Origin: Advenella mandrilli
GTDB lineage: Bacteria; Pseudomonadota; Gammaproteobacteria; Burkholderiales; Burkholderiaceae_B
Length of the DNA: 64,000 bases
Assembly: GCF_016595155.1 (NCBI RefSeq)
Contig: NZ_JAENGP010000011.1
Span: forward strand, 1-64,000
Direction of reading: 5' to 3'
Below, piece by piece: positions 40,249 through 49,629 of the stretch. The notes below the pieces were generated by a model. That model saw only the letters and a list, made by a program, of their open reading frames with translations, ran no database searches and was not told where the DNA came from. Numbering within the stretch: position 1 is the first letter of the stretch; each line of letters opens with the position of its first letter. The position numbers and the translations under genes were made by a program.

Positions 40249-42792
40249 ATGAGTGACTATAACGAGATCGAGCGGGCCTTGTCGTATGTGTCCAATTCAG
40301 ATGACAGGGAATTATGGGTTCGTATGGGAGCTGGAATTAAAACTGAATTGGGTGAAGACGGTTTTGATCTTTGGGATCGTTGGTCGCAAACTGCTGATAA
40401 TTATCAAAGCCAGTCTGCAAAAGCCGTATGGAAGAGTTTAAAGCCGGGTAGGGTCAACATTGGTTCTGTTTTTCATGAAGCAAAGAATGGAGGATACAAG
40501 CCAGATAAAACGCAGTTTAAGCCGGTTGATCCTGAAAATTTTAGGCGTAAGGCACAAGAGAGACAACAACGGGAGCAGCAGGCCATCACTGAAAGGCTGG
40601 AGGCAGCAGACAAAGCCAAAGATAAAGCCCAGGTATTATTTAATAAGGGTGATCCGGTTAATCCGAATCACCCTTATTTATTGAATAAAGGCATTGCAGA
40701 CCCAGTCATTCTGGCAAATTTACGCCAGCAGGGGAATCACTTGCTGGTGCCCGTTAAACAGAATAAAGAGATAGTGGCCGTTCAGAAAATCAACCCTAAC
40801 GGTAGCAAGTATTTTGGTAAAGATGAGATGTTGACCGGCAGTGCATTTTTGATTGGGGATGCGTCAAAATCCAAAGCCACAGGGCTGATCCTAACCGAAG
40901 GCTTGGCAACGGGTGCAAGTCTGCATGCTGCCACTGGTAAGCCTGTTCTGGTTGTGTTTGCGGCTCATAACTTGGTTGCAGTGGCTGAAAATATCAAAAA
41001 GGCGGATTTCCCTATTGTCCTGGCCGCAGATAATGATTCAAAAACAAAAAATGCCGGTTTGAAGTTTGCCCAAAAAGCAGCCGAAATTTTAGGTTCCAGG
41101 GCAGAAATTAAAATGCCGGTTTTTGATGATAAGGATACGGCCATTTATCAAGATAAACATGGTGTTGGCAAGTATCCATCGGATTTCAATGATTTACACG
41201 AAATCCGGGGACTTGATGCCGTCCGTCAAGTGATTGGTGAAACACAGGTTTTAATAAAAAACGATACGGAAAACGAAAAGGAAAGCACAATGAAATTGCA
41301 AGAATCTGACTATTTTAAAGGCTTGCCAGAGCCAGACCAGGAACAGAGTGAGCCGGTTGATCGAGGATCGGATCAGGCTGAAAATTATATTGAAGTTGAT
41401 CTGGAACAGATTAAAGCAAAGGCTGTTCCGCTAAATAAGGAACTGGAAGAGGAGGCACTGACAAACCTTACCGGCAATAATACTAAAACCGCAGAAAAAG
41501 AGTCTGTTCAAGAACCGTTAAAGCCATCTGTACAGCCAAATAATCAATCAGTCGTTGAGCAACCGCCGCCGATCACTGATTTACAGTATAAGGCACCACC
41601 TGAGAGCCTGAAAAACAAATACCTTTATGCTGATGGAATGTATCTTGATGTCAATGGCCGGACAACCGTTTTTGTGGACTCAGGTAAGCAATTAAAAACA
41701 TCCAAATCAGATTTGCAAACTGTGCATGACATGGTGGAAGTAGCCAAAGATAAAGGGTGGTCGCACATCAAACTTTTTGGCAATCATGAATTTAAACGCC
41801 AGGCATTTTTAGAGGCCGAAAGTCAGGGCATTAAAACAACTGGTTATCAGCCTACCCCTGAAGATTTAGCGGCATTAAAGCACCTGCAGGATGAGCGTGC
41901 ATTGAATAAGCTGGAAAATATACCTGTCCTTGAAAAGGGGTTGGAAAAACCGGAACAGGGTGTTAAAGAGCGGGTAAGCAAAGAGGACTTGAATGCGGGG
42001 GTACTCGTCGATCATGGTGCAGCACCCTATATGCATGATGAAAAAAATAAAATGAATTATTTTGTGACGTTAAAACAAGGAGAAAAAGAGCATACCGTTT
42101 GGGGTCTGGGGCTTGAAGATGCACTAAATAAAAGTAATGCAAAAGTAGGTGATGAACTGTCTCTGAAAAATATTGGCAGGCAGGCTGTGGAAGTTGATGC
42201 CCCTATTTTTGATACAGACGGCAAAACGGTTATATCTCATGAAAAAATAGTTTCTCACCGTAATGAATGGGAAGCGACCATTTTTAATAAAAAGGAAGTG
42301 GAAACCGAAAAACAAGAGCCAATAATAAACAATCAATCGGATAAGCAAAACGATAAGTCGTTACAAGCCCAGGCTGCGGCCGAAGCGGATAAACTGAAAG
42401 CGCAAAACCAAATGCCAACGGCCGCACAAATTGAATCTTCACCCAAAGCAGACATTGACTCTGACGTAAGAATGACGGATATTGGCGGCCAATCGGTTAA
42501 CAGTGAAGTCAAGATTATGGCTGATAAAATGGTCCAGTCTGGCGGTGTTAAGGGCTTGAATAAGGCTAATCTGGCCAAGTTCCAGGTATATAAAAGCATG
42601 GCCAAAGAGGTGGTGGCAAATATGAAGACCGATCACCGGAAAGATGCTATGCGTAATTTTGATACCAATATGGATAAGGCAATAAACGGTACAGCATTGA
42701 ATATGCCTGACCCATTGCAAGCTAAAGTGGAAAAACAGCAGCAAAGGGAAAGGGAACAAATCAAACAAAATGAAATGGAGTTAGAGCGATGA
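40249..42792 (+). CDS. TraC-like DNA primase with PriCT-2, Toprim and LPD7 domains
   Basis: An 847-residue primase. Residues 1-85 resemble a PriCT-2 domain ('ALSYVSNSDDRELWVRMGAG', 'SQSAKAVWKSLKPG'). A Toprim core follows ('GLILTEGLATGASLHAATGK', then 'FPIVLAADNDSKTKNAG'). The C-terminal half is hydrophilic, with a domain like LPD7 of polyvalent proteins ('YADGMYLDVNGRTTVFVDSG', 'GWSHIKLFGNHEFKRQAFLE') and long charged linkers. Such proteins prime complementary-strand synthesis in the recipient and may be transferred with the DNA. Stop overlaps the next gene by ATGA. Confidence 0.82.
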   Translation: MSDYNEIERALSYVSNSDDRELWVRMGAGIKTELGEDGFDLWDRWSQTADNYQSQSAKAVWKSLKPGRVNIGSVFHEAKNGGYKPDKTQFKPVDPENFRRKAQERQQREQQAITERLEAADKAKDKAQVLFNKGDPVNPNHPYLLNKGIADPVILANLRQQGNHLLVPVKQNKEIVAVQKINPNGSKYFGKDEMLTGSAFLIGDASKSKATGLILTEGLATGASLHAATGKPVLVVFAAHNLVAVAENIKKADFPIVLAADNDSKTKNAGLKFAQKAAEILGSRAEIKMPVFDDKDTAIYQDKHGVGKYPSDFNDLHEIRGLDAVRQVIGETQVLIKNDTENEKESTMKLQESDYFKGLPEPDQEQSEPVDRGSDQAENYIEVDLEQIKAKAVPLNKELEEEALTNLTGNNTKTAEKESVQEPLKPSVQPNNQSVVEQPPPITDLQYKAPPESLKNKYLYADGMYLDVNGRTTVFVDSGKQLKTSKSDLQTVHDMVEVAKDKGWSHIKLFGNHEFKRQAFLEAESQGIKTTGYQPTPEDLAALKHLQDERALNKLENIPVLEKGLEKPEQGVKERVSKEDLNAGVLVDHGAAPYMHDEKNKMNYFVTLKQGEKEHTVWGLGLEDALNKSNAKVGDELSLKNIGRQAVEVDAPIFDTDGKTVISHEKIVSHRNEWEATIFNKKEVETEKQEPIINNQSDKQNDKSLQAQAAAEADKLKAQNQMPTAAQIESSPKADIDSDVRMTDIGGQSVNSEVKIMADKMVQSGGVKGLNKANLAKFQVYKSMAKEVVANMKTDHRKDAMRNFDTNMDKAINGTALNMPDPLQAKVEKQQQREREQIKQNEMELER

Positions 42793-42950
42793 GTATAGAT
42801 AATGAACAGGACCAGCTTGATAACACAGAGCCTAAAGAAGAAACAGACGAAAAGCTGTTGGAAATTCTACTTCAAAACCCGGAATACCTTGCAGATGAAT
42901 ATGATCATCTAACCGAAGAAGAAAGAGACGCCTTGGCCAATAAAAATTAA
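42789..42950 (+). CDS. Small acidic protein, unknown
   Basis: A 53-residue, strongly acidic protein ('MSIDNEQDQLDNTEPKEETD' and 'NPEYLADEYDHLTEEERDAL') starting in an ATGA overlap with the primase gene, so it is likely coupled to it. It has no membrane segment or known motif. A DNA-mimic or primase-adapter role is possible but unproven. A terminator-like hairpin follows. Confidence 0.6.
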   Translation: MSIDNEQDQLDNTEPKEETDEKLLEILLQNPEYLADEYDHLTEEERDALANKN

Positions 42951-42956
42951 GCCGGT

Positions 42957-43000
42957 CAAAACTGTTAAACGAAGCTGCCTTTAAGGCGGCTTTTTTTATG
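42957..43000 (+). terminator. Terminator-like hairpin before ardC
   Basis: AGCTGCCTT-TAA-GGCGGCTT pairs (with small mismatch) and is followed by seven T residues. It lies 11 bp upstream of the ardC start, again within the co-directional operon. Confidence 0.55.
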
Positions 43001-43010
43001 GATAAAAATT

Positions 43011-44003
43011 ATGTCAGTATCAAAAAAATCACCACTTTATGAGCAAGTGGCCAATCGAATCATCGAGCAACTAAAACAAGGGACAGCACCTTGGCAAAAG
43101 CCGTGGGGTGAGGCGGCACTATCACGGCCATACAATGCGTTGACCGGCAAAGAGTACCAGGGCATGAACTCAATGAGTTTAATGAGCAGTGGATTTGAAG
43201 ATCCCCGGTGGATGACTTTTAACCAGGCAAAAAATGAAGGGTACACGGTTAATAAAGGCTCAAAAGGCAGCCATATTCAATCAATCCGCTTTCATGATGA
43301 GCAAATTAAACGTGATGCAAGCGGTGCAGTGGTTAAAGATAGTACCGGCCAATCGGTTAAAGAAATGGTGAAATTGGATAAACCGATTATTAGAACTTTT
43401 GTTGTCTTCAATGCAGAGCAAATTAACGGTATTGCACCACTGGAAAAGAAAGTGCAGGAATGGAACCCTGTGGAAAGAGCAGAAAGTCTTCTGCAAGCCT
43501 CTCAAGCCGATATAGAGCATAAATCTGGTGATCGAGCTTATTACACCCCGATGCGGGACAAGATCGTTTTGCCAAACCGTGGGCAGTTTACCGATGCTGA
43601 AAAATATTATTCAACAGCGTTACATGAACTGGGGCACTGGACGGGGCATGAAAGTCGTCTTGATCGTCCGCTGATGAACGCTTTTGGTACTGAGGCCTAT
43701 GCAAAAGAAGAGCTAAGGGCTGAAATTGCATCAATGATGTTGGGTCAGGAACTGGGTATAAGCCACGATCCGGGGCAACATGTGGCTTATGTGGATTCAT
43801 GGATTAAAGCATTACAGGATGATCCTTATGAGATTGTTTTGGCCTGCCAAGACGCTGAAAAAGTTCACGATTATGTCATGGCTTTTGAGCGTACGAAAGC
43901 GCTAGAGCCGGTTGAAAATTTGTCTGCTAATCATATTAAGGAACATAAGAATTTAGAACCTACGGTAGCAAGCCAAATAGCAGGCATTGAATGGGAAATT
44001 TAA
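43011..44003 (+). CDS. ardC: ArdC-like antirestriction protein
   Basis: A 330-residue protein with an N-terminal ArdC_N DNA-binding domain ('IIEQLKQGTAPWQKPWGEA', 'YNALTGKEYQGMNSMSL') and a C-terminal zinc-metalloprotease-like domain with 'TALHELGHWTGHESRLDRP' (H-E-x-x-H). ArdC binds single-stranded DNA and protects incoming plasmids from type I restriction in known cases. It is the element's own antirestriction partner, sitting near the end of the transfer operon. Confidence 0.9.
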   Translation: MSVSKKSPLYEQVANRIIEQLKQGTAPWQKPWGEAALSRPYNALTGKEYQGMNSMSLMSSGFEDPRWMTFNQAKNEGYTVNKGSKGSHIQSIRFHDEQIKRDASGAVVKDSTGQSVKEMVKLDKPIIRTFVVFNAEQINGIAPLEKKVQEWNPVERAESLLQASQADIEHKSGDRAYYTPMRDKIVLPNRGQFTDAEKYYSTALHELGHWTGHESRLDRPLMNAFGTEAYAKEELRAEIASMMLGQELGISHDPGQHVAYVDSWIKALQDDPYEIVLACQDAEKVHDYVMAFERTKALEPVENLSANHIKEHKNLEPTVASQIAGIEWEI

Positions 44004-44004
44004 G

Positions 44005-44307
44005 ATGTTGAAAACCTTAAATGTGGAAGATGTGGCGCAATATTGCCATTGCCATCCTGAGACTATAAGGGAGCATATTAGATCAGGAAAATTATTGGCC
44101 TGCAAAATTGGCCGTAGATACTTTGTAGAACAAGAGTCCTTGCAAAAATATGTTAAAAATAATCAGGCTGTATTGCTGCAAGCGTCGTACAGGAGAAATA
44201 AATGTCACTCGTCCTTAGAAACGGAATTTGGCACATTGACTTTTGCACCGCAAGCGGTAAAAGAATTAGACGTACTACTGGAACAAATTGCAAAAACAAA
44301 GCGTTAG
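44005..44307 (+). CDS. Excisionase-like HTH protein
   Basis: A 100-residue protein with an N-terminal MerR/excisionase-type helix-turn-helix ('LNVEDVAQYCHCHPETIREH', 'GKLLACKIGRRYFVEQESLQ'). It overlaps the integrase gene by 106 bp in another frame, an unusually long overlap, and starts two bases after the ardC stop. Adjacent to int, it likely directs excision (Xis role). The extended C-terminal part ('LTFAPQAVKELDVLLEQI') is beyond a minimal Xis and may bind partners. Confidence 0.72.
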   Translation: MLKTLNVEDVAQYCHCHPETIREHIRSGKLLACKIGRRYFVEQESLQKYVKNNQAVLLQASYRRNKCHSSLETEFGTLTFAPQAVKELDVLLEQIAKTKR

Positions 44308-45230
44308 AACTCCACGATAAACTCAAACATGAATATTGGCGAGTTGAACGCATGCAGGAGGTACCCAACAAAACATGGGATGAAGCAGCAAAACGCTGGT
44401 TGCTTGAAATGCAGCACAAAAAAGATTTACGTAAAGATGCTTCCAAATTGAAAATATTGTCTTCATTCAGAGGCTTATACCTTAAGGATATGAACCGTAA
44501 TTTTATTATGGAGACCATCAATAATTTGCAGTGTGGCAGCGCTACAAAGAACCGTTATATTGCTTTGGTAAGGGCTATTTTACGAAAAGCCGAAAGAGAG
44601 TGGGATTGGCTTGATAAAGCACCTTTTTTAAAGCAGTTTAAAGAACCTAAAAAAAGAGTTCGTTGGTTAACAAAAGATGAGGCAGAACGGCTTATAGAGG
44701 CTTTGCCTGAGACGATAGCTGAAATGGTACGGTTTTCTTTAGCCACAGGATTACGTAAATCAAATGTGTTATTTCTTGAGTGGTCACAAATTGATTTAAA
44801 ACATAAAGTTGCCTGGATACATGCAGATCAAGCAAAAGCTGAAAAGCCAATAGGTGTTGCATTAAATAGATTAGCCATGGATGTTTTAGAAAGACAATGG
44901 AAAAAGCACCCCCGACGAGTTTTTACTAATAAGGGAGTACCAGTGAAAGTGGTTAGCAGTACAACTTGGAGCAGAGCTTTAATCAAAGCAGGTATCGAAG
45001 ATTTCCGTTGGCATGATTTAAGGCATACCTGGGCTAGTTGGTTGGTACAGGCAGGTGTGCCAATTCGTGACTTACAGGAAATGGGCGGTTGGGAAACAGT
45101 CGCAATGGTGCAAAAATATGCCCACCTTGCGCCATTTCATTTGCATAAGCACGCGGCATTGTTAGACACAAAAATGACACACGACCAAGTTTTAGTTAAC
45201 CAAAATGCAATTTGCTCTGAACAAAAATAG
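44202..45230 (+). CDS. int: Tyrosine recombinase/integrase of the ICE
   Basis: A 342-residue integrase with a short N-terminal arm domain ('NGIWHIDFCTASGKRIRRTT'), a core-binding domain, and catalytic domain: R in 'SLATGLRKSNVLFLEW', H-x-x-R in 'WHDLRHTWASWLVQAG', H/W region 'MGGWETVAMVQKYAHL' with the nucleophile Y in 'VQKYAH'. It lies next to the intact tRNA-Leu end of the ICE, the usual place, and unlike the P4-type enzyme at 1113-2360 has no DUF4102 domain. It should recombine the 53-bp repeats. Confidence 0.95.
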   Translation: MSLVLRNGIWHIDFCTASGKRIRRTTGTNCKNKALELHDKLKHEYWRVERMQEVPNKTWDEAAKRWLLEMQHKKDLRKDASKLKILSSFRGLYLKDMNRNFIMETINNLQCGSATKNRYIALVRAILRKAEREWDWLDKAPFLKQFKEPKKRVRWLTKDEAERLIEALPETIAEMVRFSLATGLRKSNVLFLEWSQIDLKHKVAWIHADQAKAEKPIGVALNRLAMDVLERQWKKHPRRVFTNKGVPVKVVSSTTWSRALIKAGIEDFRWHDLRHTWASWLVQAGVPIRDLQEMGGWETVAMVQKYAHLAPFHLHKHAALLDTKMTHDQVLVNQNAICSEQK

Positions 45231-45293
45231 AGGTGAATATATGAAAAATTTAATTTTTGCTAAACAAAAAATAGAGGTAACTATATGAAATTT
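45220..45293 (+). repeat. Imperfect tandem repeat with two micro-ORFs after int
   Basis: A unit of about 42 bp (ACAAAAATAGAGGTGAATAT, then ATGAAA) is repeated once with changes (45220-45250 and 45262-45293). Each copy carries an AGGT ribosome-like site and an ATG. The first frame gives 15 codons and overlaps the second start. The second gives 17 codons and ends inside the strong terminator. Coding status is doubtful. Confidence 0.5.
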
Positions 45294-45300
45294 ATAATAA

Positions 45301-45336
45301 AAAAGGCCGTCTCTATTTTTATAGAGACGGCCTTTT
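45301..45336. terminator. Strong bidirectional terminator at ICE end
   Basis: AAAAGGCCGTCTCTAT and its perfect 16-base complement flank a TTTT loop, with A and T runs on the two sides. It should stop the transfer/int transcript from the left and the tRNA-Leu transcript from the right. Confidence 0.9.
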
Positions 45337-45342
45337 AGAAAC

Positions 45343-45427
45343 TGGTGCCCGGGGCCGGAATCGAACCGGCACGCCTTGCGGCGGGGGATTTTGAGTCCCC
45401 TGCGTCTACCAATTTCACCACCCGGGC
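45343..45427 (-). tRNA. tRNA-Leu (anticodon CAA), ICE integration target
   Basis: An 85-base tRNA on the minus strand with a 7-bp acceptor (GCCCGGG/CCCGGGC), encoded CCA end at 45343-45345, T-arm GGTTCGATTCC, a long variable arm typical of leucine tRNAs, and anticodon loop CTCAAAA, giving anticodon CAA for UUG codons. The 3' 53 bases are duplicated at 2547-2599, so the ICE has kept the gene intact. Confidence 0.96.
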
Positions 45428-45435
45428 AATCTGAC

Positions 45436-45458
45436 GTTACAGGAAATAAACCTGTAAC
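45436..45458. other. Hairpin upstream of tRNA-Leu
   Basis: GTTACAGG-AAATAAA-CCTGTAAC is a perfect 8-bp inverted repeat 9 bp upstream of the tRNA 5' end, overlapping its promoter region. It could be an operator or only a chance hairpin. Confidence 0.4.
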
Positions 45459-45639
45459 TGTAGGCAGGAAAGAAAAAATTATACCTGTTTTTTTGTTTTT
45501 TTACAGTACTGTTATCTTTATTTGGCTAAAAAATAAAATATTCATGAATAAATGTCGTTTATGCAACACAAAAAAACAAGCCGGCTATAAAGTATGGGTA
45601 AAAACATCTACCCCATAACTTCAAACCAGCAGGAAACTC

Positions 45640-46140
45640 ATGGATACCGATCTTCAAGCTGAAATAGACCGTTTACACAATGAATGCCTTTCCCTGATGA
45701 TGGCAACCAACAATAAGCAGGGAGAGCCAAATGCCAGCTACACCCCTTTCACATGGCTTAATAACCGTTTTTATATTCTGGTGTCCGGTCTGGCCACGCA
45801 CACGGTCAATTTGCAGCAAAACCCCAATCTGGCTATTTTGCTGGCAGACGATGAAAGCAAAACCAAAAACATCTATGCCCGTGTGCGTTTAAGCTATCAG
45901 GCCAGGGCGGAAACGGTTGATAAAAACAGCGAAGAGTATGAAAGCGCACTGGCGGCCCTGACGGAACGGGCCGGTAAAACGGTAAGTTTATTGGCGTCCT
46001 TGCCTGACTTTGTTATGGTTCGGCTGCTGCCGTCAAAAGGCACGCTGGTGCAGGGCTTTGGCAAGGCTTTTGTTTTTGATCCACAAAAGCGGGAAAGCGC
46101 CACCCAGCTGACAAATCGTAATGTTGCCGATTGGCGCTAA
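45640..46140 (+). CDS. Pyridoxamine-5'-phosphate-oxidase-fold protein (HugZ-like)
   Basis: A 166-residue flavin/haem-binding split-barrel protein: 'CLSLMMATNNKQGEPNASYT' is the first beta strand pair of the PNPOx-like fold, and 'ARVRLSYQARAETVDKNSEE' and 'VRLLPSKGTLVQGFGKAFVF' match HugZ/HutZ-type haem-utilisation proteins. Such proteins bind haem or FMN; exact substrate is unknown. First host gene to the right of the ICE. Start ATG 45640 follows CAGGAAA. Confidence 0.82.
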   Translation: MDTDLQAEIDRLHNECLSLMMATNNKQGEPNASYTPFTWLNNRFYILVSGLATHTVNLQQNPNLAILLADDESKTKNIYARVRLSYQARAETVDKNSEEYESALAALTERAGKTVSLLASLPDFVMVRLLPSKGTLVQGFGKAFVFDPQKRESATQLTNRNVADWR

Positions 46141-46231
46141 TGTATCAGGCATGCCAAGCGCTTGGAAATGATTTTTTGCCTGCCGTGGCTGTTGGGCCAG
46201 TGCAGGCAAGGGTGGGGGAGTGAAGCATTGT

Positions 46232-47425
46232 TTATTGTTTTTCCAGCCTGTCCCGCTCACGGAAAGAAGCAACATGGCGGCCATGCACAATATAAAACAG
46301 CAGCATGCATAACAGGGCCAGTCCGGCCATCAGCCAGTACAGGTTACGGTAGCCGGTTTCAGAAATAATAATACCTAACAGGTAAGGGCCAAAACCCAGT
46401 CCGGCATCCAGGCAAATATAAAATGTGGCGGTGGCCAGTCCCATGCGATGCGGCTTAACCACTTTAATGGCAACGGCCTGCAGGGCCGATTGCAGGCTGC
46501 CGTAACCCAGGCCAATCAGGGCGGCGGCGGTTAGCAGTGTTAAGGCGGAATGGCTTGTTGCCATGGTGGCCATGCCCATGGCAAGTAAAATGCAGCATGG
46601 GTACACAATCACGTTTGAGCCTTTTTTGTCCAGGATTTTTCCGGCAACCGGGCGTGAAAACAGGATAACGAAAGAATAAACAACAAAAAAGAAACCGGCT
46701 GCCGTAACCAGGTTCAGTTCAATCGAGTAGCTGTTCAGGAAAGTCAACACGCTGGCAAAGCACAGCCCCAGCAGGAACATGACCGTTGACACTGGCAAGG
46801 CCTTACGTTCAACAAGATCGCCTAGGGAAAAGCGGAAAGGGATTTCACCGGTGTGCTTGCTTGAGCTGGTTTTCAGGAAGGTTGAGGCCGCCAGGGCCAG
46901 CAGGCTGATAAACAGGCAAAATGCAAAAATCCACTGGAAATCAAAAGTCTGGCTCATCCACAACCCCAGGAATGGGCCAATGGCAGAAGCCAGCGTGGTG
47001 CTAAGGCTGTAGTAGCCAATGCCTTCGGCCTTGCGATGGGAGGGAATAATATGCGCCACAATGGTGCCGCAGGCGGTACTGGCCACGCCAATGGCCATGC
47101 CGTGCAGAAAGCGTGCCACCAGCAAGGAATAGATGGAGTCACTGATAAAATACAGGCCGGTGGTTATCGTGAAGGTAACCAGGCCAATTAACAGGGTTTT
47201 TTTCTGGCCAATCACGTCCACCATCTGGCCGATAATCAGGCGGCTGGTTAGGGCGCCAATAATAAAAATGCCTACCGCCAGCCCGGCCATGCTAATAGAA
47301 ACCCCATAACGTTGGGTGACATAGTCACCCAGGGTAACAATCAGAAAGTAAAAGACGATAGAAATGAGTAAGTTGACCCCCGTGATGATAATAAAATCAG
47401 GGGTCCATAGTTTTTTGGATTGCAT
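46232..47425 (-). CDS. MFS transporter
   Basis: A 397-residue inner-membrane protein with twelve hydrophobic helices in two halves. It carries the MFS motif A-like loops 'ALTSRLIIGQMVDVIGQKKT' and, in the second half, 'SRPVAGKILDKKGSNVIVYP'. It resembles drug or sugar efflux permeases of the YfcJ/AraJ-type, but substrate is unknown. I begin at 47425 ('MQSKKLWTPDFI'); the frame extends to 47497 without membrane character. It is a host gene. Confidence 0.88.
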   Translation of the reverse strand: MQSKKLWTPDFIIITGVNLLISIVFYFLIVTLGDYVTQRYGVSISMAGLAVGIFIIGALTSRLIIGQMVDVIGQKKTLLIGLVTFTITTGLYFISDSIYSLLVARFLHGMAIGVASTACGTIVAHIIPSHRKAEGIGYYSLSTTLASAIGPFLGLWMSQTFDFQWIFAFCLFISLLALAASTFLKTSSSKHTGEIPFRFSLGDLVERKALPVSTVMFLLGLCFASVLTFLNSYSIELNLVTAAGFFFVVYSFVILFSRPVAGKILDKKGSNVIVYPCCILLAMGMATMATSHSALTLLTAAALIGLGYGSLQSALQAVAIKVVKPHRMGLATATFYICLDAGLGFGPYLLGIIISETGYRNLYWLMAGLALLCMLLFYIVHGRHVASFRERDRLEKQ

Positions 47426-47647
47426 GTGTTTTAAGAAATAATTACCTGGCTTTTGCAGGAAAACAGCGTGTGCGTTTGCATGGGAAAGAGGGAGCAAACA
47501 GCGATGAAATGCTATTGATTATACGCCTGTTTCCCTGTTTACAATAAAATGCCCTTGAAAAAAGGCAGGTAGCCCCCAGTTAACCCGGTAGATTGCAGGT
47601 TTTTACTTGCCTGTTTTTATTCTAACTTTTTTCAAGCGAACAATTCT

Positions 47648-49564
47648 ATGAGTCAAGAAGAAGCAACTGTTCAAGCCGGCCCGCAAACCATGGGCTTTCA
47701 AACAGAAGTCAAGCAATTACTGCATTTAATGATTCACTCCCTGTATAGCAACAAGGAAATTTTCTTGCGGGAACTGGTTTCCAACGCCTCGGATGCCTGT
47801 GACAAGCTGCGTTTTGAAGCCATCGACAACCCTGCCTTGCTTGAAGGTGGGGCGGACTTGCAAATTAAGGTCAGCTATGACAAAGATGCCCGCACCATTA
47901 CCATTTCCGATAATGGCATTGGCTTAAGCAAAGAAGAAGCAGTGGCCAACCTGGGCACGATTGCCCGCTCTGGCACGAAAGAGTTTTTCTCTCAGCTAAG
48001 TGGCGATAAGCAAAAAGACGCCCAGTTAATTGGCCAGTTTGGCGTGGGTTTTTACTCTTCATTTATTGTTGCCGACAAGGTAAGCGTAGAAAGCCGCCGC
48101 GCTGGTGTGGCCGCCAATGAAGCGGTGCGCTGGACCTCCGAAGGTGAGGGCGACTTCACTATTGAAACGATTGAAAAGGAAGCACGCGGTACCGAGATTA
48201 CCCTGCACTTGCGTGCCGATGAAGATGATTTCCTTAGCCACTGGAAATTAAGCGAGATCTTGCGCCGTTATTCCGATCATATTTCCCTGCCTGTGCTTAT
48301 GCAGAAAGAAGAATATGATGAAGAAAAAAGCGAAATGGTTAAACAGGACGAGTGGGAGGCCGTTAACCAGGCCAGTGCACTATGGACCCGCAGCAAGTCT
48401 GACATTACCGACGAGCAGTATCAAGAGTTTTACAAGCATGTCAGCCATGATTTTGAAGATCCGCTGGCCTGGACCCATAACCGTGTGGAAGGCCGTAGCG
48501 AGTATACCCAGTTGCTGTATATTCCCAAGCGCGCGCCGTTTGATTTGTGGGATCGCGACGGCAAGCGTGGCGTAAAACTGTATGTGAAACGTGTCTTTAT
48601 CATGGATGAAGCCGAGCAGTTGCTGCCATCGTACCTGCGTTTTGTGCGCGGTGTGATTGACTCTTCTGACTTGCCACTTAACGTTTCCCGTGAAATTTTG
48701 CAGGAAAGCCGCGATGTTCGCGCTATTCGTGAAGGTTCGGTAAAACGTATCCTGTCCCTGCTTGAAAACATGGCCGAGAACAAGCCCGACGATTACGCTG
48801 TATTCTGGGCCGAGTTTGGCCAGGTGCTTAAAGAAGGTACCGGAGAAGATCCGTCCAACCTTGAGCGGATTGCCAAACTGATGCGTTTTGCCTCAACCCA
48901 TACCGATGAGCCTTTGCAGAATGTCTCCCTGGCCGATTACATCTCACGCATGAAAGAAGGGCAAGACCGGATTTACTACGTGGTGGCAGACTCCTTCAAT
49001 GCAGCCAAGAACAGTCCGCACCTTGAGATCTTCCGTAAAAAAGGCATAGAGGTCCTGTTGCTGTCAGAGCGGGTTGACGAGTGGATGATGTCTCATTTCC
49101 GCGAGTTTGAGGGCAAGCAGCTGGTATCGGTTTCCAAGGGGGGGCTTGATCTTGCCGAGTTGGCCGATGAAGCGGAAAAGAAAAAACAGGAAGAAGTGGC
49201 CGAGTCCTTCAAGCCTTTGGTGGCGCGTTTGCAGGAAGCCTTGAAAGACAAGGTTAAGGACGTCAGTGTGACGCTGCGTCTGGTTGACTCTCCGGCTTGC
49301 GTGGTGGTTGGCCAAAATGAATTAAGTCCGCATTTGCTGCGCATGTTGCAGGCGGCTGGCCAGGAAACGCCCGATTTCAAACCTACCCTTGAAATCAACC
49401 CCGAACATGCCATTATTGCCCGTATTCAGGCGGCCGAAGAAGGTGCATTTGAGGATTGGGCCAATGTGTTGCTGGATCAGGCCATGCTGGCTGAAGGCGC
49501 TCAGCTGGCCGACCCGGCCGCGTTTGTTAAACGCATGAATGCCCTGTTGCTGAAGTCTGCGTAA
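47648..49564 (+). CDS. htpG: Chaperone protein HtpG (Hsp90)
   Basis: A 638-residue Hsp90 homologue that helps fold client proteins using ATP. The N-terminal GHKL ATPase motifs are clear ('[20 protein letters not shown]', '[20 protein letters not shown]', '[14 protein letters not shown]'), then the middle domain ('[20 protein letters not shown]', '[20 protein letters not shown]') and the C-terminal dimer domain. Length is normal. The promoter region 47498-47647 lies between it and the divergent MFS gene; no clear heat-shock element was identified by eye. Confidence 0.97.
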   Translation: MSQEEATVQAGPQTMGFQTEVKQLLHLMIHSLYSNKEIFLRELVSNASDACDKLRFEAIDNPALLEGGADLQIKVSYDKDARTITISDNGIGLSKEEAVANLGTIARSGTKEFFSQLSGDKQKDAQLIGQFGVGFYSSFIVADKVSVESRRAGVAANEAVRWTSEGEGDFTIETIEKEARGTEITLHLRADEDDFLSHWKLSEILRRYSDHISLPVLMQKEEYDEEKSEMVKQDEWEAVNQASALWTRSKSDITDEQYQEFYKHVSHDFEDPLAWTHNRVEGRSEYTQLLYIPKRAPFDLWDRDGKRGVKLYVKRVFIMDEAEQLLPSYLRFVRGVIDSSDLPLNVSREILQESRDVRAIREGSVKRILSLLENMAENKPDDYAVFWAEFGQVLKEGTGEDPSNLERIAKLMRFASTHTDEPLQNVSLADYISRMKEGQDRIYYVVADSFNAAKNSPHLEIFRKKGIEVLLLSERVDEWMMSHFREFEGKQLVSVSKGGLDLAELADEAEKKKQEEVAESFKPLVARLQEALKDKVKDVSVTLRLVDSPACVVVGQNELSPHLLRMLQAAGQETPDFKPTLEINPEHAIIARIQAAEEGAFEDWANVLLDQAMLAEGAQLADPAAFVKRMNALLLKSA

Positions 49565-49588
49565 TCGCGATCTGAAGCAGGCATAATG

Positions 49589-49629
49589 CCAATGCCCGGC
49601 CCCGGTTTTTATTGGGGTTCGGGCATTTC
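49589..49629. terminator. Bidirectional terminator between htpG and ampD
   Basis: ATGCCCG-G-CCCC ... GGGG-TT-CGGGCAT forms a long hairpin with a small bulge and a TTTTTATT loop, between two convergent genes. It probably ends both transcripts. Confidence 0.6.

Noticed and set aside
2600-45340. Insertion sequences or transposons as carriers of the defence genes
   Set aside because: No transposase gene or terminal inverted repeats were recognised anywhere in the element.
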